Shown here piece by piece: positions 1 through 8,740 of a stretch of DNA of 64,000 nucleotides. The notes beneath the pieces were generated by a model. It was not told the DNA's origin. It saw nothing but the letters and a program-made list of their open reading frames with translations, and did not search any database. This DNA is from Guptibacillus algicola (GTDB lineage: Bacteria > Bacillota > Bacilli > Bacillales > Guptibacillaceae), in the NCBI RefSeq assembly GCF_020171805.1, contig NZ_JAIVAF010000003.1:1-64000 (forward strand), in the 5' to 3' direction. The position numbers and the translations under genes are program-made. Each line of letters opens with the position of its first letter. Position 1 is the stretch's first letter.

Positions 1-974
1 CAAACATATCGATCGAGGTTCTCATCATACTTGTATTTCCATTTCGGAAGAAATCCTTTTTTACTTTGGTAGCGACGATGAGCGATAACGCCAAATACGT
101 TTCGTTGTTCGAGTCCATGGCAAATAGGGGCTGTTAAGTATCCTGCATCTAAACCGACTGCTTCCACTTTAAAACCGAAGCGTTTTACCTGGCGGTCTAA
201 CCGCTGTAAATAAGGTTTGGAGTCGTGAATATTACCTGGAGTAATATGGACGTCGGTAATGATGTTGAATTTCATATCTGTGGTGCGATGATCTAAGTAA
301 AAGAAACCTTCAGGTTTATGTTCTCGATATAAATAACCACTCTCAGGATCAGTATGACTGACTTTAATTTCCTTCGTCTTATTCACCTCCTCCTTTTCTT
401 TTAAAGGCTTTTTTCCATGATCGGACCTGTCCTGTTCCACTGCTTCATTGAGTTCATCTATATAGTCGGCTGTTTCTACATGAACGTCTTTCCTGGAGAA
501 CTTTTTCTTATTCGCACTCGCTTTTAGATGTGTGGAATCGGTGTAGAGAACACGTCCTGATACCATTCGATGGTTCATAGCCTGGTGGACGATTTCATCA
601 AAAACCTCTTGGAAAATATTCGTTTCATTAAAACGCATTCTGCGATTCCGGCTTATTGTAGAGTGATGGGGGACAGCGTCGGTTAAATTCAAGCCGAGGA
701 ACCACCGGTACGCGACATTGGTTTGAATCTGACGCTCTAATTCGCGTTCAGAGCGAATGCCATAAATATATCCAATAAACATCATTTTAAATAATACTAG
801 GGGATCAAGGGATGGACGCCCGTTGTCTTCACAATAATAAGGACGGACTTTTTCAGGGATAAAGGAGAAATCTATGTAGTGGTCGATCTTACGTAGTAAG
901 TGGTTTTCAGGTACAAGCTCATCAATGGTTACCATTTCTAATTCATTCTGTCGATCTTTCTTAGATTGAAACAT
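1..974 (-). mobile_element. IS1182-family transposase, 5' part, cut by the window edge
   Basis: Reading the minus strand from ATG at 974 gives an open frame to base 1 (about 324 residues) that starts [20 protein letters not shown]. The N-terminal part has the DUF772-like region of IS1182/IS5-type transposases ([19 protein letters not shown], then [20 protein letters not shown]). A DDE-type segment follows, with [10 protein letters not shown] and later [10 protein letters not shown] carrying likely acidic catalytic residues. A GGCGGTGATG ribosome site precedes the start. The C-terminus and one IS end lie outside the window. The near end of the element probably lies around 1010-1105, where two hairpins sit, but I could not define terminal repeats. 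Family assignment is by recognition of the motifs. Confidence 0.88.
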
Positions 975-1044
975 TTCATCACCGCCTAAAAAGAATCTAC
1001 CTATAGCTTAACAAAAGGGCGAGATAAAAAAAGGCAAAAAAAAC

Positions 1045-1101
1045 AGGTTGTCGAGACTTTCTCGACAACCTGAAGGCAAGTCCTCAAAGTGAGGGCTTGC
1101 C
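1045..1101. terminator. two adjacent hairpins, bidirectional terminator
   Basis: A 13-bp perfect stem (1045-1057 with 1061-1073, loop CTT) lies next to a 12-bp stem with one G.U pair (1075-1086 with 1090-1101). T-runs flank the pair on both strands, so it can end the methyltransferase transcript and block transcription arriving from either side. The first hairpin may also belong to the end of the IS element. Confidence 0.7.
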
Positions 1102-1116
1102 TTTTTTATAGTTTTA

Positions 1117-1740
1117 TTACTTCACACCTTTAACAGCAATCATGTGATACCCTCTTGACTCAGGTCCTGATAATAGGTCTATCTGTTTAAAACCGCATAG
1201 TTTCATAGATGGGATGACTTCTTCATTGATCATTTTGGTGACGCCGCCCTTTTTGCTATCGTTTATTCCATTACATAAGGTGAGTATGACTGTTCCTTTT
1301 GGCTGTAGTACTCGATGAATTTCATTAATAGTTTTTGGAATGTCGTCCCAGAAGTAGATCGAATGGATACTAAACAATTTGGAGAAGGAGTCCTGTTTAA
1401 ACGGAAGGTAATTCACATTCCCTTGAACAAGTGTCACTTTTCCATCATCGACATCTTTCCGATTTCGAATTGCAGCTGTCTTCAAAACAGAAAAAGAAAG
1501 GTCGAGAGCATGGATACTCGAAACAGCTTCTTCGTTACAAAGCATTTTAATCGCATAACCTGCCCCGCATCCAAGTTCTAGGATCGTTTCATCTCGATCC
1601 AAGTTTAGTTGATCGATTGTCCACATTGTCTCGATTCGATGCTGCTTCACCATCTTTTCACCAAGATACATACCTGTAATCCCAGTTGGCTCGCCGTACT
1701 GCTTGTCAATGAACGCTTGTAACGATTTCATTACCCTCAT
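1117..1740 (-). CDS. class I SAM-dependent methyltransferase
   Basis: A 207-residue soluble protein. It carries motif I ELGCGAGYA at about residues 54-62 (SAM binding), an acidic residue after the second strand (ALDLSFSVL) and a motif around QGNVNYLPF, followed by IHRVLQPKGTVILTL. This order is typical of the Methyltransf_11/UbiE-like fold. The substrate cannot be read from the sequence. It is a single-gene unit ended by the hairpins at 1045-1101. Two Met codons lie close together at the start (residues 1 and 4), so the start is uncertain by three residues. Confidence 0.85.
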   Translation of the reverse strand: MRVMKSLQAFIDKQYGEPTGITGMYLGEKMVKQHRIETMWTIDQLNLDRDETILELGCGAGYAIKMLCNEEAVSSIHALDLSFSVLKTAAIRNRKDVDDGKVTLVQGNVNYLPFKQDSFSKLFSIHSIYFWDDIPKTINEIHRVLQPKGTVILTLCNGINDSKKGGVTKMINEEVIPSMKLCGFKQIDLLSGPESRGYHMIAVKGVK

Positions 1741-1822
1741 GTGAAGTCTCCTATATCATTAGTTTCCAAACTCTTTAATAAGATACTTATTTTAATAGAA
1801 CGCTTTTAATACTAAATTTATC

Positions 1823-2026
1823 TTATTGAAAGAATTGACTGAAGTAAACAACAACCATCATCAGGCAAAAGAAAGCGATAAAGAAATACCCTAAATACCG
1901 AATGCCCTTTGGTAACTTTCTGAAGCTCGTTCGATTCGTAGGATACCCTTCAACTTTTGAGAGGTGATCCATCGCATCATTGAAAGGTTCTTTGTGTGGT
2001 GAATCGTCACGATCATATCGGTTCAT
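1823..2026 (-). CDS. small single-pass membrane protein, unknown function
   Basis: 67 residues: a hydrophilic N-terminal half of about 43 residues, then one membrane helix (about 45-65, YLGYFFIAFFCLMMVVVYF) at the C-terminal end. A strong AGGAGGG site precedes the ATG. The tail-anchored layout suggests the polar part faces the cytoplasm. I do not recognise a family. It stands alone between the methyltransferase and a divergent small membrane protein. Confidence 0.65.
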   Translation of the reverse strand: MNRYDRDDSPHKEPFNDAMDHLSKVEGYPTNRTSFRKLPKGIRYLGYFFIAFFCLMMVVVYFSQFFQ

Positions 2027-2184
2027 TCGTTTCCCTCCTGTTACGATCTACCTTAAACTTTATCACATACTATCACTTGGAAGAAAAATGAAACGAATAG
2101 ATAGCCAGTTTCGTAAATGGTAGTAGAACCTGAAGCGTGAAAGAGTTCATACATACACAGGAAAGATACGTACATAGGAGGCTT

Positions 2185-2487
2185 ATGAATACAAAAACAT
2201 TACTTACTAGGTTAGGATGGATTGGATTTGCTTCATGGATCCTTTATTTTATCCTTACGTTCATCGTGGAGTATCCACACAAGGAATGCGAAATTGACAG
2301 CATGGTTGGGGGTGTCATTTTCTTTCTTGTTGTGACTCCAATCTACTTTGTACTCGTCCACTTGTACTTCAATGATAAACAAAAAATGGCTATGTGGAGT
2401 TTGGTTTTCCTTGGATTAATTTCAATAGGCATGGCAGTTTTCCTCGGAATTACAACAGATGGAGAGACGAAATGTATAACCTATTGA
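2185..2487 (+). CDS. small three-helix membrane protein, unknown function
   Basis: The start is ATG at 2185 because AGGAGG lies 5 bases upstream; an in-frame ATG at 2137 has no good ribosome site. The product is 100 residues with three predicted membrane helices (about 10-28, 43-62 and 72-90) and two cysteines in short polar loops (HKECEID and GETKCITY), which could form an extracytoplasmic disulfide. No family recognised. It converges on the protease gene, with a shared terminator at 2508-2535. Confidence 0.6.
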   Translation: MNTKTLLTRLGWIGFASWILYFILTFIVEYPHKECEIDSMVGGVIFFLVVTPIYFVLVHLYFNDKQKMAMWSLVFLGLISIGMAVFLGITTDGETKCITY

Positions 2488-2507
2488 TTCCCGTTTACCA
2501 AGAAAAA

Positions 2508-2535
2508 AGAGGATGCCGAATCGATGGCATCCTCT
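2508..2535. terminator. bidirectional terminator between converging genes
   Basis: A 10-bp perfect stem (2508-2517 with 2526-2535) with an 8-base loop. It is preceded by an A-run, which becomes a T-run on the minus strand, so it primarily ends the protease transcript. Confidence 0.8.
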
Positions 2536-2551
2536 TAATTAACAGATAAGC

Positions 2552-3730
2552 TTAGTAATTTACTGCACCTTCAGCGTCAACACGTCCGTTCTGGAATAGT
2601 GTACCCGTTCCAGTAACATAATCAGCTGTCTCTTCAAGGGCAGTTCGGATTTCTGATGCGCTGCGTCCTTGTGAAGCGAGTAGTCCAGCTACACCTGCAA
2701 CGACTGGTGATGCCATTGACGTACCAGAAAGGTTGTCATAGCTGTTGCCAGGCATAGTGGAGTAAACGCTAGAACCAGGTGCAGCGATATCAACCCATGT
2801 ACCGTAGTTAGAGTAGTACGCGATCGTATCATTTTGATCAGTAGCTGCTACTGCAATCGCGTTCGAGTAGTAAGCAGGGTAGCTTGGCTTCGGCGAGCTT
2901 TCGTTACCAGCAGCTGCTACAACCACAGAGCCTTTGTTCCATGCGTAGTTCACTGCGTCTTTCAACGTTTGAGATCCAAGTATACCACCAAGGCTCAAGT
3001 TGATAACCTGTGCCCCTTGATCTGCTGAATAGCGGATACCTTGAGCAACGTCATCTAGTGAACCACTACCACTTTCATCTAGAACACGTACTGCTAGGAT
3101 AGAAGCATTTGGAGCAAGACCAGCGATTCCGATGCCGTTGTTTGTGTTGGCACCAGCAATACCAGCTACGTGCGTACCGTGGTAATGCTCATCCATCGGA
3201 TCGTTGTCGTTATCAGCGAAGTCATAACCTTTGATAACTTTACCTGAAAGGTCAGGATGGTTGTAATCAACACCAGTATCGATCACAGCGATTTTTACAG
3301 ATGAGGAGCTTTGCGATACATCCCATGCAGCAGGTGCTTTAACCTTTTGTGGAGCATATTGTTCTGAACTAAAGAATGGATCGTTAGGTGTATAGCTCAC
3401 ATGAAACATGGAGTTCTCTTCAGCATAGTCAACGTTCGGGTTCTTTTCTAACGCTTTAATCGCTTGAGCTGAGTTTCCGTTCACTTTTACAACGAAAAAG
3501 TCATCCGTTGTTTCGATAACGTTTCCGCCAGCTTTTTTAACGATCTCCTTTGCATATGTAGAATTGACTGATTCATTAAAATGGACGATCAATTCCTGTG
3601 GTGCAACTTGCTGTTGACTCGAATACGTGAATGGTGCTTCTTTTCCTTCCGTTTCCGCAGCTGATGCTGGTAGTGCACTTGAGAATAATAGTGTTGCCGA
3701 TGTTGCGAGTGCAGCGACTTGCTTTAACAT
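2552..3730 (-). CDS. secreted subtilisin-family serine protease (S8)
   Basis: A 392-residue preproenzyme. Residues 1-25 form a signal peptide ending in PASAA. Residues about 44-110 form the I9 propeptide inhibitor (PQELIVHFNESV to YAEENSMFH). The mature subtilase domain has the catalytic triad Asp151 (AVIDTGVD), His184 (HGTHVAG) and Ser338 (SGTSMASPV), with the oxyanion Asn276 (AAAGNES). Length and order match Bacillus extracellular alkaline proteases. It is exported by Sec and matures by self-cleavage. It is transcribed alone, with a terminator at 2508-2535. No defect is visible, so it should be active. Confidence 0.95.
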   Translation of the reverse strand: MLKQVAALATSATLLFSSALPASAAETEGKEAPFTYSSQQQVAPQELIVHFNESVNSTYAKEIVKKAGGNVIETTDDFFVVKVNGNSAQAIKALEKNPNVDYAEENSMFHVSYTPNDPFFSSEQYAPQKVKAPAAWDVSQSSSSVKIAVIDTGVDYNHPDLSGKVIKGYDFADNDNDPMDEHYHGTHVAGIAGANTNNGIGIAGLAPNASILAVRVLDESGSGSLDDVAQGIRYSADQGAQVINLSLGGILGSQTLKDAVNYAWNKGSVVVAAAGNESSPKPSYPAYYSNAIAVAATDQNDTIAYYSNYGTWVDIAAPGSSVYSTMPGNSYDNLSGTSMASPVVAGVAGLLASQGRSASEIRTALEETADYVTGTGTLFQNGRVDAEGAVNY

Positions 3731-3979
3731 GATTCGATCACTCCTCTAAATTTTTCCCGAAAGCTTTAGCCGGGTTAGTGAGGAGATTCAACAAAATTCT
3801 ACATAGCCCTTCATTATTTTCAGAAGATAATGAATAATAACTAGTAGAGAATCAAGGATATGGAAACTTTTTAGTTCAAAGTATTTAGCTGTTGGTTCGA
3901 AAGGTCTAGACTGTTTTGAATTATGGGTGTGAGGTTTGGCATGGTGGCTTTTTTGGTTGAAAAAGGGAGGAAGAAGCGT

Positions 3980-4087
3980 ATGAATCAAAACAATGTAATC
4001 ATCTTAGTAGGGTCATTTCATTTAGAAAACGAGGAAGGAATGGAAGAAAAGGATGGAGACGCACGTTTTGCTATTGTTACCATATAA
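3980..4087 (+). CDS. possible 35-residue peptide, unknown
   Basis: ATG at 3980 follows AAAGGGAGGAAGAAGC, a good ribosome site, and opens a 35-codon frame starting MNQNNVIILVGSFHLENEE that ends just before the terminator at 4095-4125. The product has a short hydrophobic start and an acidic end. No homolog is recognised. The good spacing and adjacent terminator favour a real gene, but the frame is short enough to be chance. Confidence 0.35.
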   Translation: MNQNNVIILVGSFHLENEEGMEEKDGDARFAIVTI

Positions 4088-4094
4088 TGAAAAA

Positions 4095-4125
4095 AGAGCC
4101 TGAGGAGAATTTCTCCTTAGGCTCT
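4095..4125. terminator. bidirectional terminator
   Basis: A 15-base arm (4095-4109) pairs perfectly with 4111-4125. An A-run on the left gives a T-run on the minus strand. It ends the RND pump transcript and possibly the small + strand ORF. Confidence 0.8.
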
Positions 4126-4144
4126 TTCAATGGGTTGAAGCAGG

Positions 4145-7100
4145 TTATACTTCTTCCTGAGCTGTTTTTCGTCTTCTTAATCTATAGAAAACAAGGTATA
4201 GCATCGGCACCATGATCAGCGTCAGAATTGCCGAGAACAGGATACCGGAAATGATCGTAACAGCGAGCGGTGTAAAGAGTGCATCGCCTGATACAGCAAC
4301 TGGAATCAAGGCAACGATCGATGTGATCGCTGTTAATAGGATAGGGCGTAAGCGTACGCGGCCAGATTCGATGACAGCGTCTTTTACATCCATGCCTTTC
4401 TTCAGTGCTTGCTCGATGAATTCAATTAATACAACTGAGTTCCGAACAACGATCCCTGTGAGCGACACCATTCCCATTACACCAAGGAAACTGATTGGCG
4501 TTTGGGTTACAAATAGACCGAGTATGGCACCTGCGATTGCAAGATATACTGCAACAAGTACAAGGAACGGTAGGGATAGTGAGTTGAATTGAAGAGCGAT
4601 CAACAGATACACAAGGAAAAGTACGATAATGAAGAGGACAGTGATTTCTGCGAAGAAATCATTTTGTGCTTCATTTTCGCCACCAAGTGTGATGCTGTAG
4701 TCTGCTCCTAGCTCATCGCGCTGTTCCTCGACGATTTCCGTTACGTTCGCTTTGTAATTCTCTTCATTTTCTGGAAAAGCTCGAAGCGTTATCGCGCGTT
4801 CGCCATCAATGTGAGGAATGACTTGAAGCTTTTCATCTCTTTCTGTTGTAACGAGCTCATCGAGTGAAATGAGTTCAGGTGGCCCACCTGCAGAAGCGGC
4901 TGGAAGCTCTAAGTTTGTTAGATCGACCTTCTCTTCGCTACCTTCGAGCACGATGGTCATATCTCGTTTCACAACACCATTGTCGAACGCTTTTAACGGA
5001 ATACCTGCTGTCGCAAGGCGGAGTTGCTGACTAATTTGGTTGACCGTTATGCCGTTTTCTTCAAGAGCTTCTCGATCTGGAACATACTTAAGCGTCGGTT
5101 CAAAATCACCAACATTGTCCACAACGAGATCGGTTTCTAGGTTTTGTATGTCGTTCGTTAGTTCATCTCTAAGTTCGATTAGTTTATCAATTTCAGGACC
5201 AGAAACAGAAACAGTCACTGGAGCACCAACTGGTGGGCCTTGTTGGATCGTCTCCATGAAGATCTTAGCATCAGGGTATTCCTGACGAAGCTTATCTGTC
5301 CAGTCGTCGATCAACCCTTGCGTGGTTTGATTTTCTCGGTCGACTCTCGCGACGATCTGCCCTGTGTTTTCTCCGGTATTTGATAGTGAGCTATTAAATA
5401 GCCCAGGTGTTCCTGTACCTGTAAAGACGCTCGTTTCATAAACGCCATCGTCTGTTTTCAGTCGACCCTCTATCTCCTGAAGTGTTTCATGCGTTTCCTC
5501 AATCGGCGTTCCAATTGGCAGGGTGATGTCGACCGTCACTTCTTCCTTATCAGCTGCAGGGAAGAATTCGAACGGTGTTAAGACAACCAATCCGAAGATC
5601 GCAGTTGTGAACACTAGTCCAAGAATTGAGACGAGTATTGGCTTTTTGGAAAATTTCCTAAGCAATTTATCTGCGTACACGTCAGCCAGTTTGTTTAACG
5701 GTTTTCCAAGAAGACCAGGTGCATCTGACATTGGTTTCTTCGATCTCTGGCTTAGGAAGTACCGTAAGATCGGTACGAAAATAAGCGCAACAAGTGTTGA
5801 TGCTACGATCGTCGTTATGAGTACAGTCGGCAATGCGCGGATAAACGCACCGTTCCCACCTGATAGGAAAATGAGTGGAAGGAAGGTGAAGACGATGGCG
5901 AGTGAAGATGTCACGATCGACACCCAGATTTCTTTCACGCCATTTACAGCACCCATCAATCCTTTATCTCCAAGCTTGTATCTCCGCTGGATGTTGTCAT
6001 TGATAACGATCGAGTCATCTACGATAATTCCGAGCGCTATGATGAGACCGATTACTGAGATTTGGTTAAGATCAACCTCTGCGAATGGTAAGGGAATGAA
6101 TCCCATCAAGACAGAGATCGGAACAGCAAGTGCAACCACAAGTGCACCTGATCCAGATAGTCCGAGTGACGTTGCAACGATAACAGCTAGGACAGAGATC
6201 CCAAGTGAAAGGAAAAGCCCATCGAAAATATCAGTAACGATCGATGCTTGAGAGTAATATGACTCTAGTTCAACATCAGAAGGTAATCCTTCAGCGAGCT
6301 CGTCTACTTTTTCGCTCACTCGTTCATCAACGGTTGGAATATCCTCACCAGGCTCTACAAACGCTGTAAACGAAATGGAAGGTTTTCCTTCATATGTGAT
6401 GATGTCTGTTTGCTCTTTCGGATTCACTTCGACGCTTGCTATGTCTTTAAGAAAAATAGAATCGCCTGCTGAATTCTTCCCAACGAAAAGTTCTTCCATC
6501 TGGTCAAGCGAATCGTAGTTTTCAACAGAAAGTTGGACGAGTTCATCATCGATTTCCTGTTTGCTAAGCGGTGTAGGGTAATACTCGTTATTGATGGCGT
6601 TTTGAACATCGATAACAGTAAGCCCTGATTCTTTCAATTCATCTTGTTTCAGTACTATTTCAATTTGTTCTTCAGGTAGGCCCTTTATCGTAACGCCTGA
6701 AACGCCTGATAGTTCGCTAACTTCATCTTTCCAGCGGTTTAATTCTTCTTGTATGGAAAGGAGGTTATCGCGATTATCACTTGTTAGATGATACGAAACA
6801 ATTGGCATTTTGGCTGTTGATTCGTTTATTTCTGGTTCAAAAGCATCCTCTGGGAAAGATGTGGAAGCATCCGAGACAGCCTGTCTGACGTCACTAAATA
6901 CTTCTTTCTTGCTTTCACCATCTGCAACTTCCACAACAATGGTGGAAAAACCCGCAGCAGACGAAGAGGAGATTTCAGCAATGCCATCGATCGAATCGAG
7001 AGATGACTCGATTGGATTCGTGATGGATCGTTCCACAGTATCGACTGTGGCACCTGGATAGACAGTGTTCACCGTCCCGATGTTAATGGTTGTTTCTGGA

Positions 7101-7204
7101 ATTTCACGCTGGGGGAGTTGGATGAATGTAAACACGCCAACGATGACGAATAATAGGATGAATATGATGAATAGCTTTGATCGTTGTAAAATCCACTTTA
7201 GCAT
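4145..7204 (-). CDS. RND-family efflux permease (AcrB/SwrC-like)
   Basis: A 1019-residue inner-membrane pump. It has the family pattern of one N-terminal helix, a large external porter domain (about 35-325), a helix block, a second external domain (about 530-820) and a final helix block. VIGLIIALGIIVDDSIVINDNI near residue 400 carries the paired Asp residues of the proton relay helix. The start is taken at ATG 7204, which has GAGGAGG six bases upstream; an ATG at 7219 overlaps that site. The closest known Gram-positive relatives are SwrC/YerP exporters of surfactin-like and other amphiphiles. No membrane-fusion protein is encoded nearby. It is divergent from a TetR-type gene that shares the operators. 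Confidence 0.93.
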   Translation of the reverse strand: MLKWILQRSKLFIIFILLFVIVGVFTFIQLPQREIPETTINIGTVNTVYPGATVDTVERSITNPIESSLDSIDGIAEISSSSAAGFSTIVVEVADGESKKEVFSDVRQAVSDASTSFPEDAFEPEINESTAKMPIVSYHLTSDNRDNLLSIQEELNRWKDEVSELSGVSGVTIKGLPEEQIEIVLKQDELKESGLTVIDVQNAINNEYYPTPLSKQEIDDELVQLSVENYDSLDQMEELFVGKNSAGDSIFLKDIASVEVNPKEQTDIITYEGKPSISFTAFVEPGEDIPTVDERVSEKVDELAEGLPSDVELESYYSQASIVTDIFDGLFLSLGISVLAVIVATSLGLSGSGALVVALAVPISVLMGFIPLPFAEVDLNQISVIGLIIALGIIVDDSIVINDNIQRRYKLGDKGLMGAVNGVKEIWVSIVTSSLAIVFTFLPLIFLSGGNGAFIRALPTVLITTIVASTLVALIFVPILRYFLSQRSKKPMSDAPGLLGKPLNKLADVYADKLLRKFSKKPILVSILGLVFTTAIFGLVVLTPFEFFPAADKEEVTVDITLPIGTPIEETHETLQEIEGRLKTDDGVYETSVFTGTGTPGLFNSSLSNTGENTGQIVARVDRENQTTQGLIDDWTDKLRQEYPDAKIFMETIQQGPPVGAPVTVSVSGPEIDKLIELRDELTNDIQNLETDLVVDNVGDFEPTLKYVPDREALEENGITVNQISQQLRLATAGIPLKAFDNGVVKRDMTIVLEGSEEKVDLTNLELPAASAGGPPELISLDELVTTERDEKLQVIPHIDGERAITLRAFPENEENYKANVTEIVEEQRDELGADYSITLGGENEAQNDFFAEITVLFIIVLFLVYLLIALQFNSLSLPFLVLVAVYLAIAGAILGLFVTQTPISFLGVMGMVSLTGIVVRNSVVLIEFIEQALKKGMDVKDAVIESGRVRLRPILLTAITSIVALIPVAVSGDALFTPLAVTIISGILFSAILTLIMVPMLYLVFYRLRRRKTAQEEV

Positions 7205-7228
7205 ATAGAACCTCCTCAAATTAATTCC

Positions 7229-7308
7229 GACTGATTGGTCAATGTAGTTTGGTTAATACCCTCTATACACCTGAATATAAACTTTTGAACTTCTTGACTC
7301 ATTAGTCA
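7229..7308. promoter_or_regulatory. paired TetR-type operators and regulator promoter
   Basis: Two near-identical 13-bp dyads, GACTGATTGGTCA at 7229-7241 and GACTCATTAGTCA at 7296-7308, lie in the 265-bp divergent intergenic region with centres 67 bp apart. The second overlaps a good + strand promoter (TTGACT 7294-7299, 17-bp spacer, TGATAA 7317-7322) that would drive the regulator. The first sits just upstream of the pump ribosome site on the minus strand. The arrangement suggests autoregulation plus repression of the pump. This is inference from sequence symmetry. Confidence 0.7.
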
Positions 7309-7469
7309 TTTTACCTTGATAATAGAAGATGTCAAGATACGAGTGTGCTCGATAGGATCACTAGTAACGGATCAGTGAAAACATCTTTGAATTCGCTCTT
7401 TCTATGAAGAGACGTTATAATTTAGTTCAATGTCGTGTCGTCCACGAAGAGAACGTCGAGGTGAACAAG

Positions 7470-8339
7470 TTGGATAAAAGGAAAGCAATTTTAGAAGCTG
7501 CCGTTGAGCTCATTGGGGCCAAAGGCTATACACATACATCGATGCAACAAATTGCAGATAGCGTTGGCATATCAAAAGGCTCGCTTTATTCATTTTTTCC
7601 ATCAAAGGAAGATTTGATCATATCGATCTACGAGCATTATCAGCAGCTTGTTTTTGAACGGGCTTTTGTAATAGGTCTTGATGGGGACCTCCCTCCTTAC
7701 GAGCGATTTGCCAAGCAATTTCAGGTTCAGTTCGAAGGAATCCTTGAATACAAGTCTTATATGAAAATGCACATGCGGGGGGAAACCGCGCAAAGTAGTG
7801 AAAAGCTAGAAAGTATGGGGCACCGCATGAGAGGAAGGCTGTTCAGCTGGCTCGAGCGTAATTTGATCGATCTATATGGTGAGAATATATCCCCTTATAA
7901 GTGGGATTTAATGTGGATGACGCAGTCGATCTACACATCGTATACCGGATTGATGATTTCTTCAGAAAGTAACCTCAGTCCAAAAGAACTTGGGCAACAT
8001 ATCGTAAGGCAAATCGATATTCTTGCGAACGATTTCCTATCAGGAAACAGCCGTCCGTTACTTGATGACGACATGATGCGTCCATTCTCAGTAGGGATGG
8101 ACCGAGAAGGCGCGTTCATGTCGTTTGAAAAGAGAGAGGAAGCCTGGAAAGCGATCTACGAGCGGGTTAATACACTTGAAGAGGAGAAGCAATACAACCT
8201 TGAAGTGACGAATCGCATCTCAGAGGAGTCGAGAAAATCAAATCCGGACGAGCTTGTGATGAGAGGGTTGTTTCAACTATTGAAGGAAAATCAAAAATTA
8301 AAAACAGCAGCAGAGGCATTAGAGGAACAGCTTCTCTAG
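7470..8339 (+). CDS. TetR/AcrR-family transcriptional regulator
   Basis: The TTG at 7470 is preferred (GAGGTG six bases upstream), giving 289 residues; an in-frame ATG at 7404 has no comparable site. The N-terminal TetR helix-turn-helix reads TSMQQIADSVGISKGSLYSFFPSKEDLI. The ligand domain is long for the family (usual length 190-220) and ends in a charged, probably coiled-coil tail (about 225-289, EEREEAWKAIYERVNTLEEEK and ENQKLKTAAEALEEQ). It is divergent from the RND pump and most likely its local repressor. A terminator follows at 8383-8414. Confidence 0.9.
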   Translation: MDKRKAILEAAVELIGAKGYTHTSMQQIADSVGISKGSLYSFFPSKEDLIISIYEHYQQLVFERAFVIGLDGDLPPYERFAKQFQVQFEGILEYKSYMKMHMRGETAQSSEKLESMGHRMRGRLFSWLERNLIDLYGENISPYKWDLMWMTQSIYTSYTGLMISSESNLSPKELGQHIVRQIDILANDFLSGNSRPLLDDDMMRPFSVGMDREGAFMSFEKREEAWKAIYERVNTLEEEKQYNLEVTNRISEESRKSNPDELVMRGLFQLLKENQKLKTAAEALEEQLL

Positions 8340-8382
8340 TAAGGTTTCACAACGAAATGAAGAAAGACTAAAATGATAGGCG

Positions 8383-8414
8383 AAGAGCGCTACCTGTGAA
8401 AGGGTAGCGCTCTT
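8383..8414 (+). terminator. intrinsic terminator after the TetR gene
   Basis: A 12-bp perfect stem (8383-8394 with 8403-8414) with an 8-base loop. The trailing T-run is short. Confidence 0.65.
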
Positions 8415-8461
8415 AATATGGTAGAATAAGTTAGGAATCCGTACTTTAGGAGTTGAAACTG

Positions 8462-8677
8462 TTGCCTTTGCTATTTTTATTTATTGCGTTAGTAACCATG
8501 TTCTCTTATGCATTTATGTTATCGCCAATCTTTTTCCTATTGGCGATCGCGAGCGCTGTTTATTATTCGAAAAAGAGGAAGCACATTTTCGCCTCAGTCG
8601 TTACGTTTATCGTCAGTTTATTCATTTTAATTTCGATGGGGCTTTTGACACTCATTGTTACGTTTGGTCAAGGTTAA
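8462..8677 (+). CDS. small two-helix membrane protein, unknown
   Basis: 71 residues with two long hydrophobic stretches (about 1-36 and 46-70) separated by a basic loop (YYSKKRKH). The start is TTG 8462, nine bases after TTAGGAG; a TTG at 8453 directly abuts that site and is less likely. No family recognised. A hairpin at 8700-8729 follows. Confidence 0.5.
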   Translation: MPLLFLFIALVTMFSYAFMLSPIFFLLAIASAVYYSKKRKHIFASVVTFIVSLFILISMGLLTLIVTFGQG

Positions 8678-8699
8678 TACGAAGTGTGATTAAATAAAG

Positions 8700-8729
8700 A
8701 GCTTGAAATGCATTGCAGCCTTTCAAGCT
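8700..8729. terminator. terminator between converging genes
   Basis: A 9-bp perfect stem (AGCTTGAAA at 8700-8708 with 8721-8729) followed by TTTCTT. It serves the small membrane gene and the converging EamA gene. Confidence 0.6.
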
Positions 8730-8740
8730 TTTCTTAATCC

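Noticed and set aside
3788-3988. 66-residue minus-strand ORF upstream of the protease
   Set aside because: No ribosome site, odd composition, and it overlaps a better-supported small + frame.
4212-6251. Long + strand frames opposite the RND pump
   Set aside because: Shadow frames of the real gene, rich in Ser, Thr and Arg, with no ribosome sites.
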